Positions 9,312-16,293 of a DNA stretch of 32,479 nucleotides are shown in pieces. Under the pieces are notes generated by a model. That model did not search any database. It saw only the letters and a list, made by a program, of their open reading frames with translations, and was not told where the DNA came from. Each line of letters starts with the position of its first letter. The stretch's first letter is position 1. The translations under genes were made by a program, and so were the position numbers. Source of the stretch: JAVJSF01 sp040219555 (GTDB lineage: Bacteria > Actinomycetota > Thermoleophilia > Miltoncostaeales > Miltoncostaeaceae); assembly GCA_040219555.1 (NCBI GenBank), contig JAVJSF010000011.1, positions 1 to 32,479 of the forward strand, given 5' to 3'.

Positions 9312-10046
9312 CTACAGGGGCGCCGCCGAGCGCAGCCGCACGCCGAGGTGCTCGGACAGCACCAGGCCGATCAGCCGCTCCACCCCCGCCGCGTCTCCGG
9401 CCGGCACCTGCTGGGCGGCCTCCGCAAGCGGGTGGGCCACCAGGCCGGCCAGGGCGGCGGGGCCGCCGGGCTCGCAGCGCTCGCCGTGGTGCGCGCAGCG
9501 CTCGCACAGCACGCCCCCCGCCCGGGCGCTGAAGCCCGCCGCCGGCCCGGGCGCGCCGCACATCGCGCACGCCCCCAGCATGGGCAGCAGGCCGCTCACC
9601 ACCAGCAGTTTCGCGTGGGAGCCCAGTACCAGCGGGTGCAGGCGCGCCGGGCCCTCGGCCGGCGCCGCCCCCACCAGCATCCGAAGCGCCCGGTCGAGCA
9701 GGAACCAGGCCTCCTCGCTGGCCTCCTCCTCGGGCATCACCCGCATCACGGCCTCCAGCACCGAACCGGCCGCCTGCAGGCGCCAGCCCTCCACCCACAG
9801 GCCGGCCCGCGCGTCCAGCACCGAGGCGCCGCGCACGGTGAACATGTCGCCGCGGCCGCGGTACAGGGATGCCTGCACCGAGACGCCCGGCTGCAACCGT
9901 CCACCCAGCCGGCTGGTGGGCTTGCGCGCGCCCTTGGCGATGGCCGAGACCCGGCCCGCGGCGCGCGTGAACAGGGCCAGCACAGCGTCGGCCTCGGCGT
10001 AGCGCAGGGTCCGCAGCACCACGGCCTCGGTCTCTAGGGTCGCCAC
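9312..10046 (-). CDS. recO: DNA repair protein RecO
   Basis: RecO (244 aa, typical length) works with RecF and RecR to load RecA onto single-stranded DNA coated with SSB. The N-terminal OB-fold opens with LETEAVVLRTLRYAEAD and AIAKGARKPTSRLGG. The C-terminal helical domain contains a zinc-binding set C160-x2-C163 and C181-x2-C184. The start is GTG at 10046 (V-A-T-L-E-T-E). It has no ribosome-binding site but has CACACT 6 nt upstream, which indicates a leaderless mRNA. Longer frames to 10262 overlap the glutaredoxin gene and lack homology. It converges with the SHOCT-tailed membrane protein across 34 nt. Confidence 0.95.
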   Translation of the reverse strand: MATLETEAVVLRTLRYAEADAVLALFTRAAGRVSAIAKGARKPTSRLGGRLQPGVSVQASLYRGRGDMFTVRGASVLDARAGLWVEGWRLQAAGSVLEAVMRVMPEEEASEEAWFLLDRALRMLVGAAPAEGPARLHPLVLGSHAKLLVVSGLLPMLGACAMCGAPGPAAGFSARAGGVLCERCAHHGERCEPGGPAALAGLVAHPLAEAAQQVPAGDAAGVERLIGLVLSEHLGVRLRSAAPL

Positions 10047-10052
10047 AGCGCC

Positions 10053-10058
10053 AGTGTG
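10053..10058 (-). promoter_or_regulatory. Predicted -10 of leaderless recO mRNA
   Basis: The minus strand reads CACACT, with 6 nt between it and the GTG start. No Shine-Dalgarno sequence is present. Confidence 0.45.
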
Positions 10059-10132
10059 GCACCCGGGCGCCCCCCGGGCCGGGCGGACTACCATCTCGTG
10101 ACGGTCCCGCCGATCGACGAGGAGCAACCCCT

Positions 10133-10402
10133 TTGAGCGCCCCCACCATCCGGATGTACACCAGCGCCTCCTGCCCGTACTGCGTCCGCGCCAAGCGCCT
10201 GCTGGATGCGAAGGGCGTGGAGTTCGAGGAGATCCATCTCGGGATGGGCGACCCGGGCGCACGGATTCGCATGTCCGAGGAGACGGGCGGGCGGATGACC
10301 GTGCCCCAGATCCTGGTCGACGACCGGCCCTTGGGCGGCTTCGACGACATCAAGGCCCTGGATGACCGCGGCGAGCTGGACGCGCTGCTCGGCATCGGCT
10401 GA
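10133..10402 (+). CDS. Glutaredoxin (GrxC-like)
   Basis: This 89-aa cytosolic thiol-disulfide oxidoreductase has the dithiol active site CPYC (14-17), the cis-proline loop TVPQI (56-60) and the glutathione-binding GG pair (68-69). It would reduce protein disulfides or mixed disulfides; the physiological thiol in this organism cannot be told from the sequence. The start is an unusual TTG at 10133, supported by GAGGAG (10119-10124) 8 nt upstream and by the need to include the first strand (TIRMYTS). A possible -10 (TACCAT, 10089-10094) lies upstream. The gene is divergent from recO and ends 2 nt before a strong hairpin shared with the convergent SnoaL-like gene. Confidence 0.93.
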   Translation: MSAPTIRMYTSASCPYCVRAKRLLDAKGVEFEEIHLGMGDPGARIRMSEETGGRMTVPQILVDDRPLGGFDDIKALDDRGELDALLGIG

Positions 10403-10404
10403 GC

Positions 10405-10436
10405 GCCGGGCTGCGCCGCTGAGGACGCGGCCCGGC
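10405..10436. terminator. Bidirectional terminator hairpin
   Basis: GCCGGGCTGCG (10405-10415) pairs with CGCGGCCCGGC (10426-10436), giving 11 bp with one G-T wobble around a 10-nt loop. It starts 2 nt after the glutaredoxin stop and ends 5 nt before the convergent SnoaL-like stop. Confidence 0.7.
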
Positions 10437-10441
10437 CGGCG

Positions 10442-10864
10442 TCAGCCCGGGGTGGGGATCACGCCGAGTTGCTGCAGCATCGAGAGGTCGTCGCGCACGG
10501 CCCAGTGCTCGCTGGAGCGCCCGTCGCGCATGCGCAACATGTGCATGTGGCGCGCGGTGAAGGGTCGGTCGGTGGGCGGGATGCCCTGAAGCGGGCCCGT
10601 CTGCACGCCCGAGAGCGTCGCGCGATAGGCCACCAGGTCGCCGCCGGCGACCACCTCGTGCACCTCCATGTGCATCTGCGAGATCGCCTCGTGCAGCCGG
10701 CGCATCCGCAGCCGGAAGCCCTCGACGCCGGGATCCTCCCCGGGCCAGGCCTCGTGGTTGACGAAGTCGGGGGTGACGAACTCCTCGATGCGATCGAGCT
10801 CGCCCCGGTTGAACAGCGCCTCCACGCGCTCGCGCGCGAAGCGCTCCATCTCCTTCGGATCCAT
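10442..10864 (-). CDS. SnoaL-like / NTF2-fold protein
   Basis: This 140-aa protein has an NTF2-like cone fold of the SnoaL polyketide-cyclase type, including the characteristic FVNHEAWPGEDPGVEGFR stretch (about 34-51) and a RHMHMLRMRDGRSSEHW strand pair (about 105-121). Members range from cyclases to enzymes of unknown activity, so the substrate is unknown. The ATG at 10864 has GAGGAG 5 nt upstream. The GATACT -10 (minus strand, 10898-10903) overlaps the TAGTAT -10 of the divergent sulfurtransferase, so the two promoters probably compete or are jointly controlled. It is likely a free-standing gene. Confidence 0.85.
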   Translation of the reverse strand: MDPKEMERFARERVEALFNRGELDRIEEFVTPDFVNHEAWPGEDPGVEGFRLRMRRLHEAISQMHMEVHEVVAGGDLVAYRATLSGVQTGPLQGIPPTDRPFTARHMHMLRMRDGRSSEHWAVRDDLSMLQQLGVIPTPG

Positions 10865-10895
10865 GCCGGCTCCTCGTCTCGACCGGCGCCAAGCC

Positions 10896-10903
10896 TAGTA
10901 TCG
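10896..10903. promoter_or_regulatory. Overlapping divergent -10 elements
   Basis: TAGTATC reads as TAGTAT on the plus strand (10896-10901, 7 nt before the leaderless GTG at 10909). The same bases read as GATACT on the minus strand (10898-10903, about 34 nt before the SnoaL-like ATG, which has a normal ribosome-binding site). RNA polymerase can occupy only one direction at a time. Confidence 0.5.
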
Positions 10904-10908
10904 CGGCC

Positions 10909-11754
10909 GTGACACTCCCCGGACCCCTGGTGGACGCGACCTGGCTGGCGGCGAACGCCGGCGATGTCGCCATCGCCGACTGCCGCTGGTACCTGGACGG
11001 GCGCTCGGGCCGCGACGCGCACCGCGCAGGCCACATCCCCGGCGCCGTATGGCTGGACACCGACGCCGACCTGGCCGATGCGCCCTCCCCGGCGGGCGGC
11101 CGGCACCCGCTCCCCGACCCGCAGCGGTTCGCGGCCGCCATGGGCGCCGCCGGGATCGGCGACCGCACCCCGGTGGTGGCCTACGACGACGCCGGCGGCT
11201 CCATCGCCGCCCGGTTGTGGTGGATGCTGAGCGTCCTGGGGCAGCCGGCCGCGGTGCTCGACGGGGGCATCGGCGCCTGGGAGGGACCCCTCGCCGCCGG
11301 AGACCGGGCCACCCGGCCGCAGCCCGCCCACTTCACGGCGCGGCAGTGGCCCGCCGAGGCGACCCTGACCGCGGCGCAGGTGCACCCGGCATCGCGCGGG
11401 CGCGACCTGATCCTGCTCGACGCCCGCGTGGCGGCCCGCTACCGCGGCGAGGACACCTCGGTCGACGCCCGGCCGGGGCACATCCCGGGCGCCCTCAGCG
11501 CACCCTGGCCGGACAACCTCGGCCCCGACGGGCGCATGCTGCCCGCGGGAGCGCTGCGTGAGCGCTTCGCGGCCCTGGGTGCCGACGGCGCGCGCCCGGT
11601 GGGCGCGTCGTGCGGGTCCGGCGTGACGGCGTGCCACGACCTGCTTGCGATGGCGGTCGCCGGCCTGCCGGCCGGGCGCCTCCACGTGGGCTCGTGGTCG
11701 GCGTGGTCCGCCGACCCCGCCAATCCGGTGGCCCTGGGGGCCGCCCCGGGTTGA
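10909..11754 (+). CDS. 3-mercaptopyruvate/thiosulfate sulfurtransferase
   Basis: This 281-aa cytosolic protein has two rhodanese domains. The N-terminal inactive domain carries RDAHRAGHIPGAVWLD (35-50). The C-terminal domain carries ARPGHIPGAL (187-196) and the active-site loop CGSGVTAC with catalytic C235. A CG[ST]GVT loop is typical of 3-mercaptopyruvate sulfurtransferases, whereas classical rhodaneses have CRKGVT, so mercaptopyruvate is the likelier sulfur donor. The GTG start has TAGTAT 7 nt upstream and no Shine-Dalgarno sequence, as expected for a leaderless transcript. The gene is divergent from the SnoaL-like gene and convergent with the zinc-knuckle microprotein. Confidence 0.9.
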   Translation: MTLPGPLVDATWLAANAGDVAIADCRWYLDGRSGRDAHRAGHIPGAVWLDTDADLADAPSPAGGRHPLPDPQRFAAAMGAAGIGDRTPVVAYDDAGGSIAARLWWMLSVLGQPAAVLDGGIGAWEGPLAAGDRATRPQPAHFTARQWPAEATLTAAQVHPASRGRDLILLDARVAARYRGEDTSVDARPGHIPGALSAPWPDNLGPDGRMLPAGALRERFAALGADGARPVGASCGSGVTACHDLLAMAVAGLPAGRLHVGSWSAWSADPANPVALGAAPG

Positions 11755-11777
11755 GCCGGCGCGGCCCGGGGCGGCGG

Positions 11778-11966
11778 TCAGTCCGAGCCGGGCACCGGGT
11801 ACTCGGCGCCGCACCACTCGCAGTGGGTCGGCGGCTCGGCGCCGGTGGTCACCGGCGGTGGGGCCGGCGCCTTGGGCCGTGTGGGCCGGGGCTCCTTCTC
11901 GAAGTCGGCACCGCACCACTCGCAGTGCGTCCCGATCGGGACCTCCGCGTCGTCGCGCTCGCCCAT
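11778..11966 (-). CDS. Double zinc-knuckle microprotein
   Basis: This 62-aa protein is built from two copies of THCEWCGA (about 13-20 and 47-54), joined by a proline-rich linker. Each copy offers only one CxxC, so the two repeats together could supply four cysteines for one zinc ion. The family is not recognised. The gene is convincing because GGAGGGG lies 7 nt before the ATG, a TACACT -10 (12000-12005, minus strand) precedes it, and the frame fills the space between its neighbours. It follows the helicase in the same direction with a 60-nt gap that holds a hairpin. Adaptor, RNA-binding or zinc-storage roles are all possible. Confidence 0.7.
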   Translation of the reverse strand: MGERDDAEVPIGTHCEWCGADFEKEPRPTRPKAPAPPPVTTGAEPPTHCEWCGAEYPVPGSD

Positions 11967-11999
11967 GGGACCACCCCTCCTCGCTCGTTCCGGGGGTCG

Positions 12000-12005
12000 A
12001 GTGTA
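12000..12005 (-). promoter_or_regulatory. Predicted -10 for the microprotein gene
   Basis: The minus strand reads TACACT, about 34 nt before the ATG and upstream of its GGAGGGG site. No clear -35 is seen. Confidence 0.4.
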
Positions 12006-12017
12006 CGACGTAATCCG

Positions 12018-12036
12018 GCGGGCCGGCTAGGCCCGC
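12018..12036 (-). terminator. Hairpin enclosing the helicase stop codon
   Basis: GCGGGCC (12018-12024) pairs with GGCCCGC (12030-12036) around a 5-nt loop containing the helicase stop (12027-12029). It could end helicase transcription before the microprotein promoter. Confidence 0.45.
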
Positions 12037-13676
12037 GCCAGCCACTCGCGCGCCGCCGCACGGCGGGCGGCCAACTGCTCGAGGGTGGCCTCCCCCACCC
12101 GCCCCACCCCCACCCGGCGGTTGAGCTCGTGGTTGACCTGCTGGTGGCCCATCCCGGTGATGCGGGCGATCTGGCGCGCCAGCGCGGCGTTGGCATCGCG
12201 CAGCTCGCGCCGGCGCTCCCGCGGGCGCAGCGGCGCACCGTCGGGGCCGGTCAGGTCGATCAGGCCCCGCAGGGCCGGCGGGGGCGCCAGCTCCAGCAGC
12301 AGGCCGTCCTCGTCGGGCTCCTCCTCGGCTGGCTCCGAGAGCGGGGCGAACAGGGTCCCCTCGAGCTCCGCCGCGCCCGCCGGCGTCGTCACCGCCACCG
12401 CCGAGATCGCCTGGAACAGCGACATCTGCGGCTCGTCCTCCACGCGCTCGGGCGGGTACTCGTCCAGTTCGGCCGGGTCGGCCGTCCCGCCCTCGTCCTC
12501 GCGGCGCAGGCTGTGGCGGCGCTGGTCGGCGATGGCCACCGCGTGCGAGCGCAGACGGGGGTCGTCGGGGATGAACATGTGGCTGGGCTGCGGGCCGAGG
12601 CCCCGGATCCAGCGCACCAGGCGGCCCACGGCCTGGCGGAAGAAGAGCTCGGTTGTGGTGGTGGTGGCGAAGACGCCGACCCGCAGGCGGGGGATGTCCA
12701 CCCCCTCCGAGAGCATCCGCACCGCGACGATCCAGGGCTCCTCACCGCGGGCGAAGGCGGCGATCGCGTCCGAGGCCCCGGGCTCGTCTGACACCACCAC
12801 CGTGGGGGCCACGCGCAGTCGCTCGCGCATGACGCGGGCGATGCCACGCGCGTGGTCACGATCGATGGCGATCACCATGCCGCCCGCCGTGGGGTGCGTG
12901 CGCCGGATGGCGCCCAGCTTCTGGTGAGCGCGGGTCAGCACGTCCGGAAGCCACTCACCCTCCACCGCCAGCGCCGTGCGCAGGCGCTGCGACGCGCCGG
13001 TGGGGTCCAGGGCGTCCTCGAAGGTCGCGCTGGACTGGGTCCCATCGGGGGCCACCCACTCCATCTCGCCGCCGGTGCGCGGGAAGTGCACCGGGCGCAC
13101 CACGCCGCCGTCGCGCAGCGCCTCGCCGTAGCCGTACTCGATGTCGGCCGTGGCCAGGTCCTGATCGTCGTAGCGCACGAACGGGATGGCCCGGGTGTCC
13201 GACCGGAACGGGGTACCCGACAGGCACAGGCGCACCGCCGCGCCCGAGAACGCGCGACGTACGCCGTCGCCCCAGGCGCGGTCATCGCCGGCGTGGTGGA
13301 TCTCGTCGAGGACCACGAAGGCGTCGCGCGCCACCTCTGCCAGGGCGACGGCGCTGCCTGCGGCCTGCTGATAGCTGGTGACCATGCCGTGGATATCGGC
13401 CGGCAGGCGCCCGTCGGCCGCGGTCCAGCCGGACTCCAGATGCAGATCGAGCACCTCGGCGGCGTCGGCCCACTGGGTCTTCAGGTGCTGAGTGGGCGCC
13501 ACCACGATCAGGCGGCTGCCGGGGTGGGCGGCCATGTACTGGCGGGCCGCGGCCAGGGCGAAGGTGGTCTTGCCCGCGCCCGGCGTGGCCACGGCCAGGA
13601 AGTCGGGGCCGTCGCGCAGATCGAGCGCCTCCAGGGCGGCCTTCTGCCAGCGTCGGAGTCTGATCGAGCGGGCCAC
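12027..13676 (-). CDS. SF2 DEAD/DEAH-type helicase
   Basis: This 549-aa superfamily 2 helicase has a Q-like motif RRWQKAALEAL (8-18), Walker A ATPGAGKTT, a DEIHH Walker B, motif III SGTPFR and motif VI QAVGRLVR. This arrangement resembles ERCC3/XPB-like and type III restriction-type helicases that are common as stand-alone genes in actinobacteria. An acidic, low-complexity stretch follows the helicase core. The C-terminal hundred residues (ANAALARQIARITGM to REWLARA) are helical and could bind nucleic acid. The substrate is unknown. The start is GTG at 13676. A TATCCT element lies 9 nt upstream and no Shine-Dalgarno sequence is seen. No nuclease or methylase neighbours it, so a restriction role is unlikely. 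Confidence 0.88.
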   Translation of the reverse strand: MARSIRLRRWQKAALEALDLRDGPDFLAVATPGAGKTTFALAAARQYMAAHPGSRLIVVAPTQHLKTQWADAAEVLDLHLESGWTAADGRLPADIHGMVTSYQQAAGSAVALAEVARDAFVVLDEIHHAGDDRAWGDGVRRAFSGAAVRLCLSGTPFRSDTRAIPFVRYDDQDLATADIEYGYGEALRDGGVVRPVHFPRTGGEMEWVAPDGTQSSATFEDALDPTGASQRLRTALAVEGEWLPDVLTRAHQKLGAIRRTHPTAGGMVIAIDRDHARGIARVMRERLRVAPTVVVSDEPGASDAIAAFARGEEPWIVAVRMLSEGVDIPRLRVGVFATTTTTELFFRQAVGRLVRWIRGLGPQPSHMFIPDDPRLRSHAVAIADQRRHSLRREDEGGTADPAELDEYPPERVEDEPQMSLFQAISAVAVTTPAGAAELEGTLFAPLSEPAEEEPDEDGLLLELAPPPALRGLIDLTGPDGAPLRPRERRRELRDANAALARQIARITGMGHQQVNHELNRRVGVGRVGEATLEQLAARRAAAREWLARA

Positions 13677-13719
13677 GGACGGGCCAGGATAGCGGGGGCG
13701 CCCGACGGCGCGGCCCGCC

Positions 13720-13747
13720 GGCCGGGGCGCTCGCGAGCACCCCGGCC
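13720..13747 (-). terminator. Terminator hairpin after the YceI gene
   Basis: GGCCGGGG (13720-13727) and GCTC (13729-13732) pair with GAGC (13735-13738) and CCCCGGCC (13740-13747). There is one C/A mismatch and a nominal 2-nt tip that must open slightly. It begins 9 nt after the YceI stop in the direction of transcription. Confidence 0.6.
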
Positions 13748-13756
13748 GTCCGGCGT

Positions 13757-14323
13757 CTACTCGGCCGCGCCGCGTACCAGCGAGAGGTCGATGGCGATCT
13801 TCACCTTGTCGCCCACCAGCATGTTCCCGCTGCCGAGCGCCTGGTTGAAGCGCATCCCGTAGTCGCCCCGCGACAGCTGGCCGCGCAACTCGATCCCCAC
13901 GCGCTCGTTGCCCCAGGGGTCGGTGTCGAGGCCCAGGATGTCCCCCTGGAGGGTCACCGGGTTGGTGGCGCCGTTGATGGTCAGGTCGCCGCTCACCTCG
14001 ATGGTCTCCTCGTCCATCAGCGCGACCGAGGTCGAGGCGAGCGTCAGCACCGGGTGCTGCGCGGCGTCGAAGAAGTCGGGCGAGCGCAGGTGCTCGTCGC
14101 GCTGCTCCTCGCGGGTGTCGACCGAGGCGGCCTGCACCGAGGCGCGCACCGAGGCGCGGCCGTCCTCGCCCACCTCCAGGGCGCCCTCGAACTCGCGGAA
14201 CTCGCCGCGGACGGTGGCGATGCCCATGTGCTTCACCGAGAAGCCCACGGTGGAGTGACCGGGGTCGATGGCCCAGAGGCCGGCGGGGATGGTGGAGGTG
14301 ACGGGGGTGACGGAGGTGCTCAT
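13757..14323 (-). CDS. YceI-family lipocalin-like protein
   Basis: This 188-aa YceI-fold protein is expected to form a beta-barrel that binds a polyisoprenoid or amphiphilic ligand. Diagnostic segments are WAIDPGHSTVGFSVKHMG near the N-terminus, HLRSPDFFDAAQHPVLTL centrally, and GDYGMRFNQAL near the C-terminus. No signal peptide is visible, so it is probably cytoplasmic, unlike E. coli YceI, which is periplasmic. The start ATG at 14323 is preferred to an ATG-like frame start at 14404 because GAGAGGA lies 7 nt upstream. The longer frame would run through the promoter. It is divergent from the SDR gene and shares a symmetric promoter with it. Confidence 0.9.
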   Translation of the reverse strand: MSTSVTPVTSTIPAGLWAIDPGHSTVGFSVKHMGIATVRGEFREFEGALEVGEDGRASVRASVQAASVDTREEQRDEHLRSPDFFDAAQHPVLTLASTSVALMDEETIEVSGDLTINGATNPVTLQGDILGLDTDPWGNERVGIELRGQLSRGDYGMRFNQALGSGNMLVGDKVKIAIDLSLVRGAAE

Positions 14324-14365
14324 GAGGGGGTCCTCTCGGTCGCGGGGCCGCGGAGCGGCACTTCG

Positions 14366-14404
14366 TTGCGTGAGCAAGTATACGGAAGTAAATTGCGTCC
14401 GCAA
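14366..14404. promoter_or_regulatory. Superimposed divergent promoters with twin dyads
   Basis: Leftward (YceI): -35 TTGCGG (14404-14399), 16-bp spacer, -10 TATACT (14382-14377). Rightward (SDR): -35 TTGCGT (14366-14371), 17-bp spacer, -10 TAAATT (14389-14394). Each end is a TTGC-N4-GCAA dyad (14366-14377 and 14393-14404), 27 bp between centres. Each dyad covers the -35 of one promoter and the -10 of the other. This is a strong candidate for shared control by one dimeric regulator. Confidence 0.65.
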
Positions 14405-14434
14405 CTAATGCGCCCTCATGTTCTTTCCGAACGG

Positions 14435-14473
14435 CCCGGACCGCGCCTGCCGGAGGGCGCGGCGCGGTCCGGG
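14435..14473 (+). other. 13-bp perfect hairpin in the SDR leader
   Basis: CCCGGACCGCGCC (14435-14447) and GGCGCGGTCCGGG (14461-14473) are perfect reverse complements around a 13-nt loop. The arm end GCGCC can instead pair with GGCGC at 14456-14460. If transcription starts near 14401, the hairpin lies in a leader of about 116 nt, 43 nt before the SDR start. It may act as an attenuator or RNA-stability element. No U-tract follows. Confidence 0.5.
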
Positions 14474-14516
14474 TGGGACAGACTCGGGACCGTCACCACA
14501 CTCGGCGGGAGAACGC

Positions 14517-15215
14517 ATGAGCGACGTCACGAAGGTCTTCCTGATCACCGGGGCCTCCAGCGGCATCGGCGCGGCCACGGCGCGCCAGGCGATCGCGGCG
14601 GGGCACTCCGTGGTCCTGGCGGCGCGCGGCGCGGAGCGGCTGGGGACCCTCACCGAGGAACTGGGTGCACCGGACCGCACGCTGGCCGTGGAGTGCGACG
14701 TGCAGGAGTGGGACCAGGTGGAGGCCATGACGGCCGCGGCGCTGGAGCGCTTCGGCCGGCTGGACGTCGTCTTCGCCAACGCCGGCTTCGGGATGACGCG
14801 CGGCTTCACCACGGGCGACCCCGAGGAGTGGCGCTCGATGGTGCTGACCAACGTCTACGGGGCGGCCATCACCGTGCGCTCCACGATGCCGGCGGTGATC
14901 GCCGCGCGCGGGCAGTTCCTGCTCACCGGGTCCGTGGCCGGTCGTAAGGCCGTGCCGGGGTCCCTCTACTCGGCCACCAAGTGGGCGGTGAGCGCCATCG
15001 GCGAGTCGCTGCGGGCCGAGCTCAACGGCACCGGCGCGCGGGTGACCCTGGTCGAGCCGGGCATCGTGGACACGCCCTTCTACGACAACGGCTCGCCGCT
15101 GCCCGACCCGCTGACCGCCGACGACGTGGCCCGCACGATCATGTTCGCGGTGGACCAGCCGGCGCACGTGGACATCAACGAGATCCTGATGCGGCCGACC
15201 ACCCAGGACATGTAG
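14517..15215 (+). CDS. SDR-family oxidoreductase
   Basis: This 232-aa classical short-chain dehydrogenase/reductase has the dinucleotide-binding loop TGASSGIG (11-18), NAG (88-90) and a catalytic triad S139, Y151, K155 (YSATK). The fold predicts an NAD(P)-dependent alcohol or ketone oxidoreductase; the substrate is not readable. The ATG at 14517 is chosen over a frame opening at 14418 because GGGAGA lies 5 nt upstream and the family homology starts at KVFLITGASSGIG. The long leader contains a 13-bp hairpin. It is divergent from the YceI gene with a shared promoter, which suggests a common inducer. The ROK kinase follows after 60 nt with its own predicted promoter. Confidence 0.92.
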   Translation: MSDVTKVFLITGASSGIGAATARQAIAAGHSVVLAARGAERLGTLTEELGAPDRTLAVECDVQEWDQVEAMTAAALERFGRLDVVFANAGFGMTRGFTTGDPEEWRSMVLTNVYGAAITVRSTMPAVIAARGQFLLTGSVAGRKAVPGSLYSATKWAVSAIGESLRAELNGTGARVTLVEPGIVDTPFYDNGSPLPDPLTADDVARTIMFAVDQPAHVDINEILMRPTTQDM

Positions 15216-15263
15216 GCCGGACGCGGGGACGCGGGGCGGCCCGCCGAGGCCGGAGCGCGGTGC

Positions 15264-15269
15264 CATACT
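15264..15269 (+). promoter_or_regulatory. Predicted -10 of leaderless ROK kinase mRNA
   Basis: CATACT lies 6 nt before the ATG at 15276, with no Shine-Dalgarno sequence. This indicates independent transcription from the SDR gene. Confidence 0.5.
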
Positions 15270-15275
15270 CGCGCC

Positions 15276-16205
15276 ATGATCCTCGGCGGCGTGGAGGCGG
15301 GGGGCACCAAGTTCATCTGCCTCGTGGGCGACGACGACGGCCGGATCATTGCGCGGCGGCGCCTCCCGACGCGGGGCCCCGCCACCACCCTGGCGGAGGT
15401 TATCGCGACCCTCCGCGACGCTGCCGCGGCGGAGGGGCCTCTCGCGGCGATCGGCGTCGGCGCCTTCGGGCCCGTCGACCTGCGCCCGGGACCGACGCAG
15501 GGGCGCCTCCTGTCCACCCCCAAGGCCGGCTGGTCCGGGGCGGACCTGGTGGGCCCGCTGCGCGACGCGTTCGGCGTGCCGGTCGCCATCGATACCGATG
15601 TCACCGCCGCCGCGCTGGCCGAGGGCCGGTGGGGCGCGGCGCGCGGCCTGCGCGACCACGCTTACATGACCGTGGGGACGGGGATCGGCGTGGGCCTGAT
15701 CGCGAACGGGCGTCCCGTGCGGGGCCTCGTGCACCCCGAGGCCGGGCACATGCACGTCCCGCGGATGCCGGGCGACCGATTCCCCGGCATCTGCCCGTTC
15801 CATGGCGACTGCCTGGAGGGCATGGCCGCCGGGCCGGCGATGGCGGCCCGCTGGGGCATGCCCGCCGAGGAGCTGACAGGCCAGGCGCGCGAGCGGGCGA
15901 TCGATATGGAGGCGGGGTACCTCGCGGCCGGCGTCCGGACCCTGATCTACGTGGCGGCGCCGGGGCGCGTGATCATCGGCGGCGGCGTCGCGGCCCTACC
16001 CGGACTGCTGGAGCGGGTCCGCGCCCATCTGGCCCGGAACCTCGGCGACTACCCGGGGCTGCCCGAGCACGCCGACCCCGGCTTTGTGCGCCCCCCCGGG
16101 CTTGGAGACCTGGCGGGCCCGAAGGGGACCCTCCTCCTGGCCGCATCCGCCGTGGCGCAGGAGGCGCCCGTACCGCCCAGGACCCCGGGAGGCCGGGGCG
16201 GTTAA
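15276..16205 (+). CDS. ROK-family fructokinase
   Basis: This 309-aa ROK sugar kinase is predicted to convert fructose plus ATP to fructose 6-phosphate. The ATP-binding loop is VEAGGTKF (6-13). The catalytic aspartate is in IDTDVTAAAL (D108). The zinc set H158, C173, H176, C178 in GHMHVPRMPGDRFPGICPFH matches the spacing of the Bacillus ROK fructokinases and differs from that of ROK glucokinases. It is followed by EGMAAGPA, typical of the same subgroup. It is probably leaderless. The next gene's -35 overlaps its stop codon. Sitting just before a disaccharide-type importer and facing a GH68 gene, it fits as the kinase for fructose released from sucrose, though mannose or glucose activity is possible. 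Confidence 0.88.
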   Translation: MILGGVEAGGTKFICLVGDDDGRIIARRRLPTRGPATTLAEVIATLRDAAAAEGPLAAIGVGAFGPVDLRPGPTQGRLLSTPKAGWSGADLVGPLRDAFGVPVAIDTDVTAAALAEGRWGAARGLRDHAYMTVGTGIGVGLIANGRPVRGLVHPEAGHMHVPRMPGDRFPGICPFHGDCLEGMAAGPAMAARWGMPAEELTGQARERAIDMEAGYLAAGVRTLIYVAAPGRVIIGGGVAALPGLLERVRAHLARNLGDYPGLPEHADPGFVRPPGLGDLAGPKGTLLLAASAVAQEAPVPPRTPGGRGG

Positions 16206-16230
16206 CAGAACCTTGTGCGGATGGTAACGT
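16202..16230 (+). promoter_or_regulatory. Sigma-70-type promoter of the importer operon
   Basis: TTAACA (16202-16207), a 17-bp spacer and TAACGT (16225-16230) form a good housekeeping promoter. The -35 overlaps the kinase stop codon (16203-16205). A partial dyad, GGATG (16219-16223) with CATCC (16236-16240), straddles the -10 and could be a repressor site. Confidence 0.6.
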
Positions 16231-16293
16231 CGTGTCATCCGTGCCGGGGCGCACGACCGCCGCGGCAAGGGCCACATGCTCAGGAGGCTGCGG

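Noticed and set aside
10098..10136. Possible 12-codon leader peptide (GTG to TGA) overlapping the glutaredoxin TTG
   Set aside because: The -10-like TACCAT ends only 3 nt before the GTG, which does not fit the 6-7 nt leaderless spacing seen elsewhere. The stop-start overlap may be chance.
12027..13676. Restriction-modification or other defence locus around the helicase
   Set aside because: No nuclease, methylase or specificity gene is adjacent; neighbours are a microprotein and YceI.
14324..14404. Longer YceI start at 14404
   Set aside because: It would place the promoter -10 and the ribosome-binding site inside the gene, and the added residues have no family similarity.
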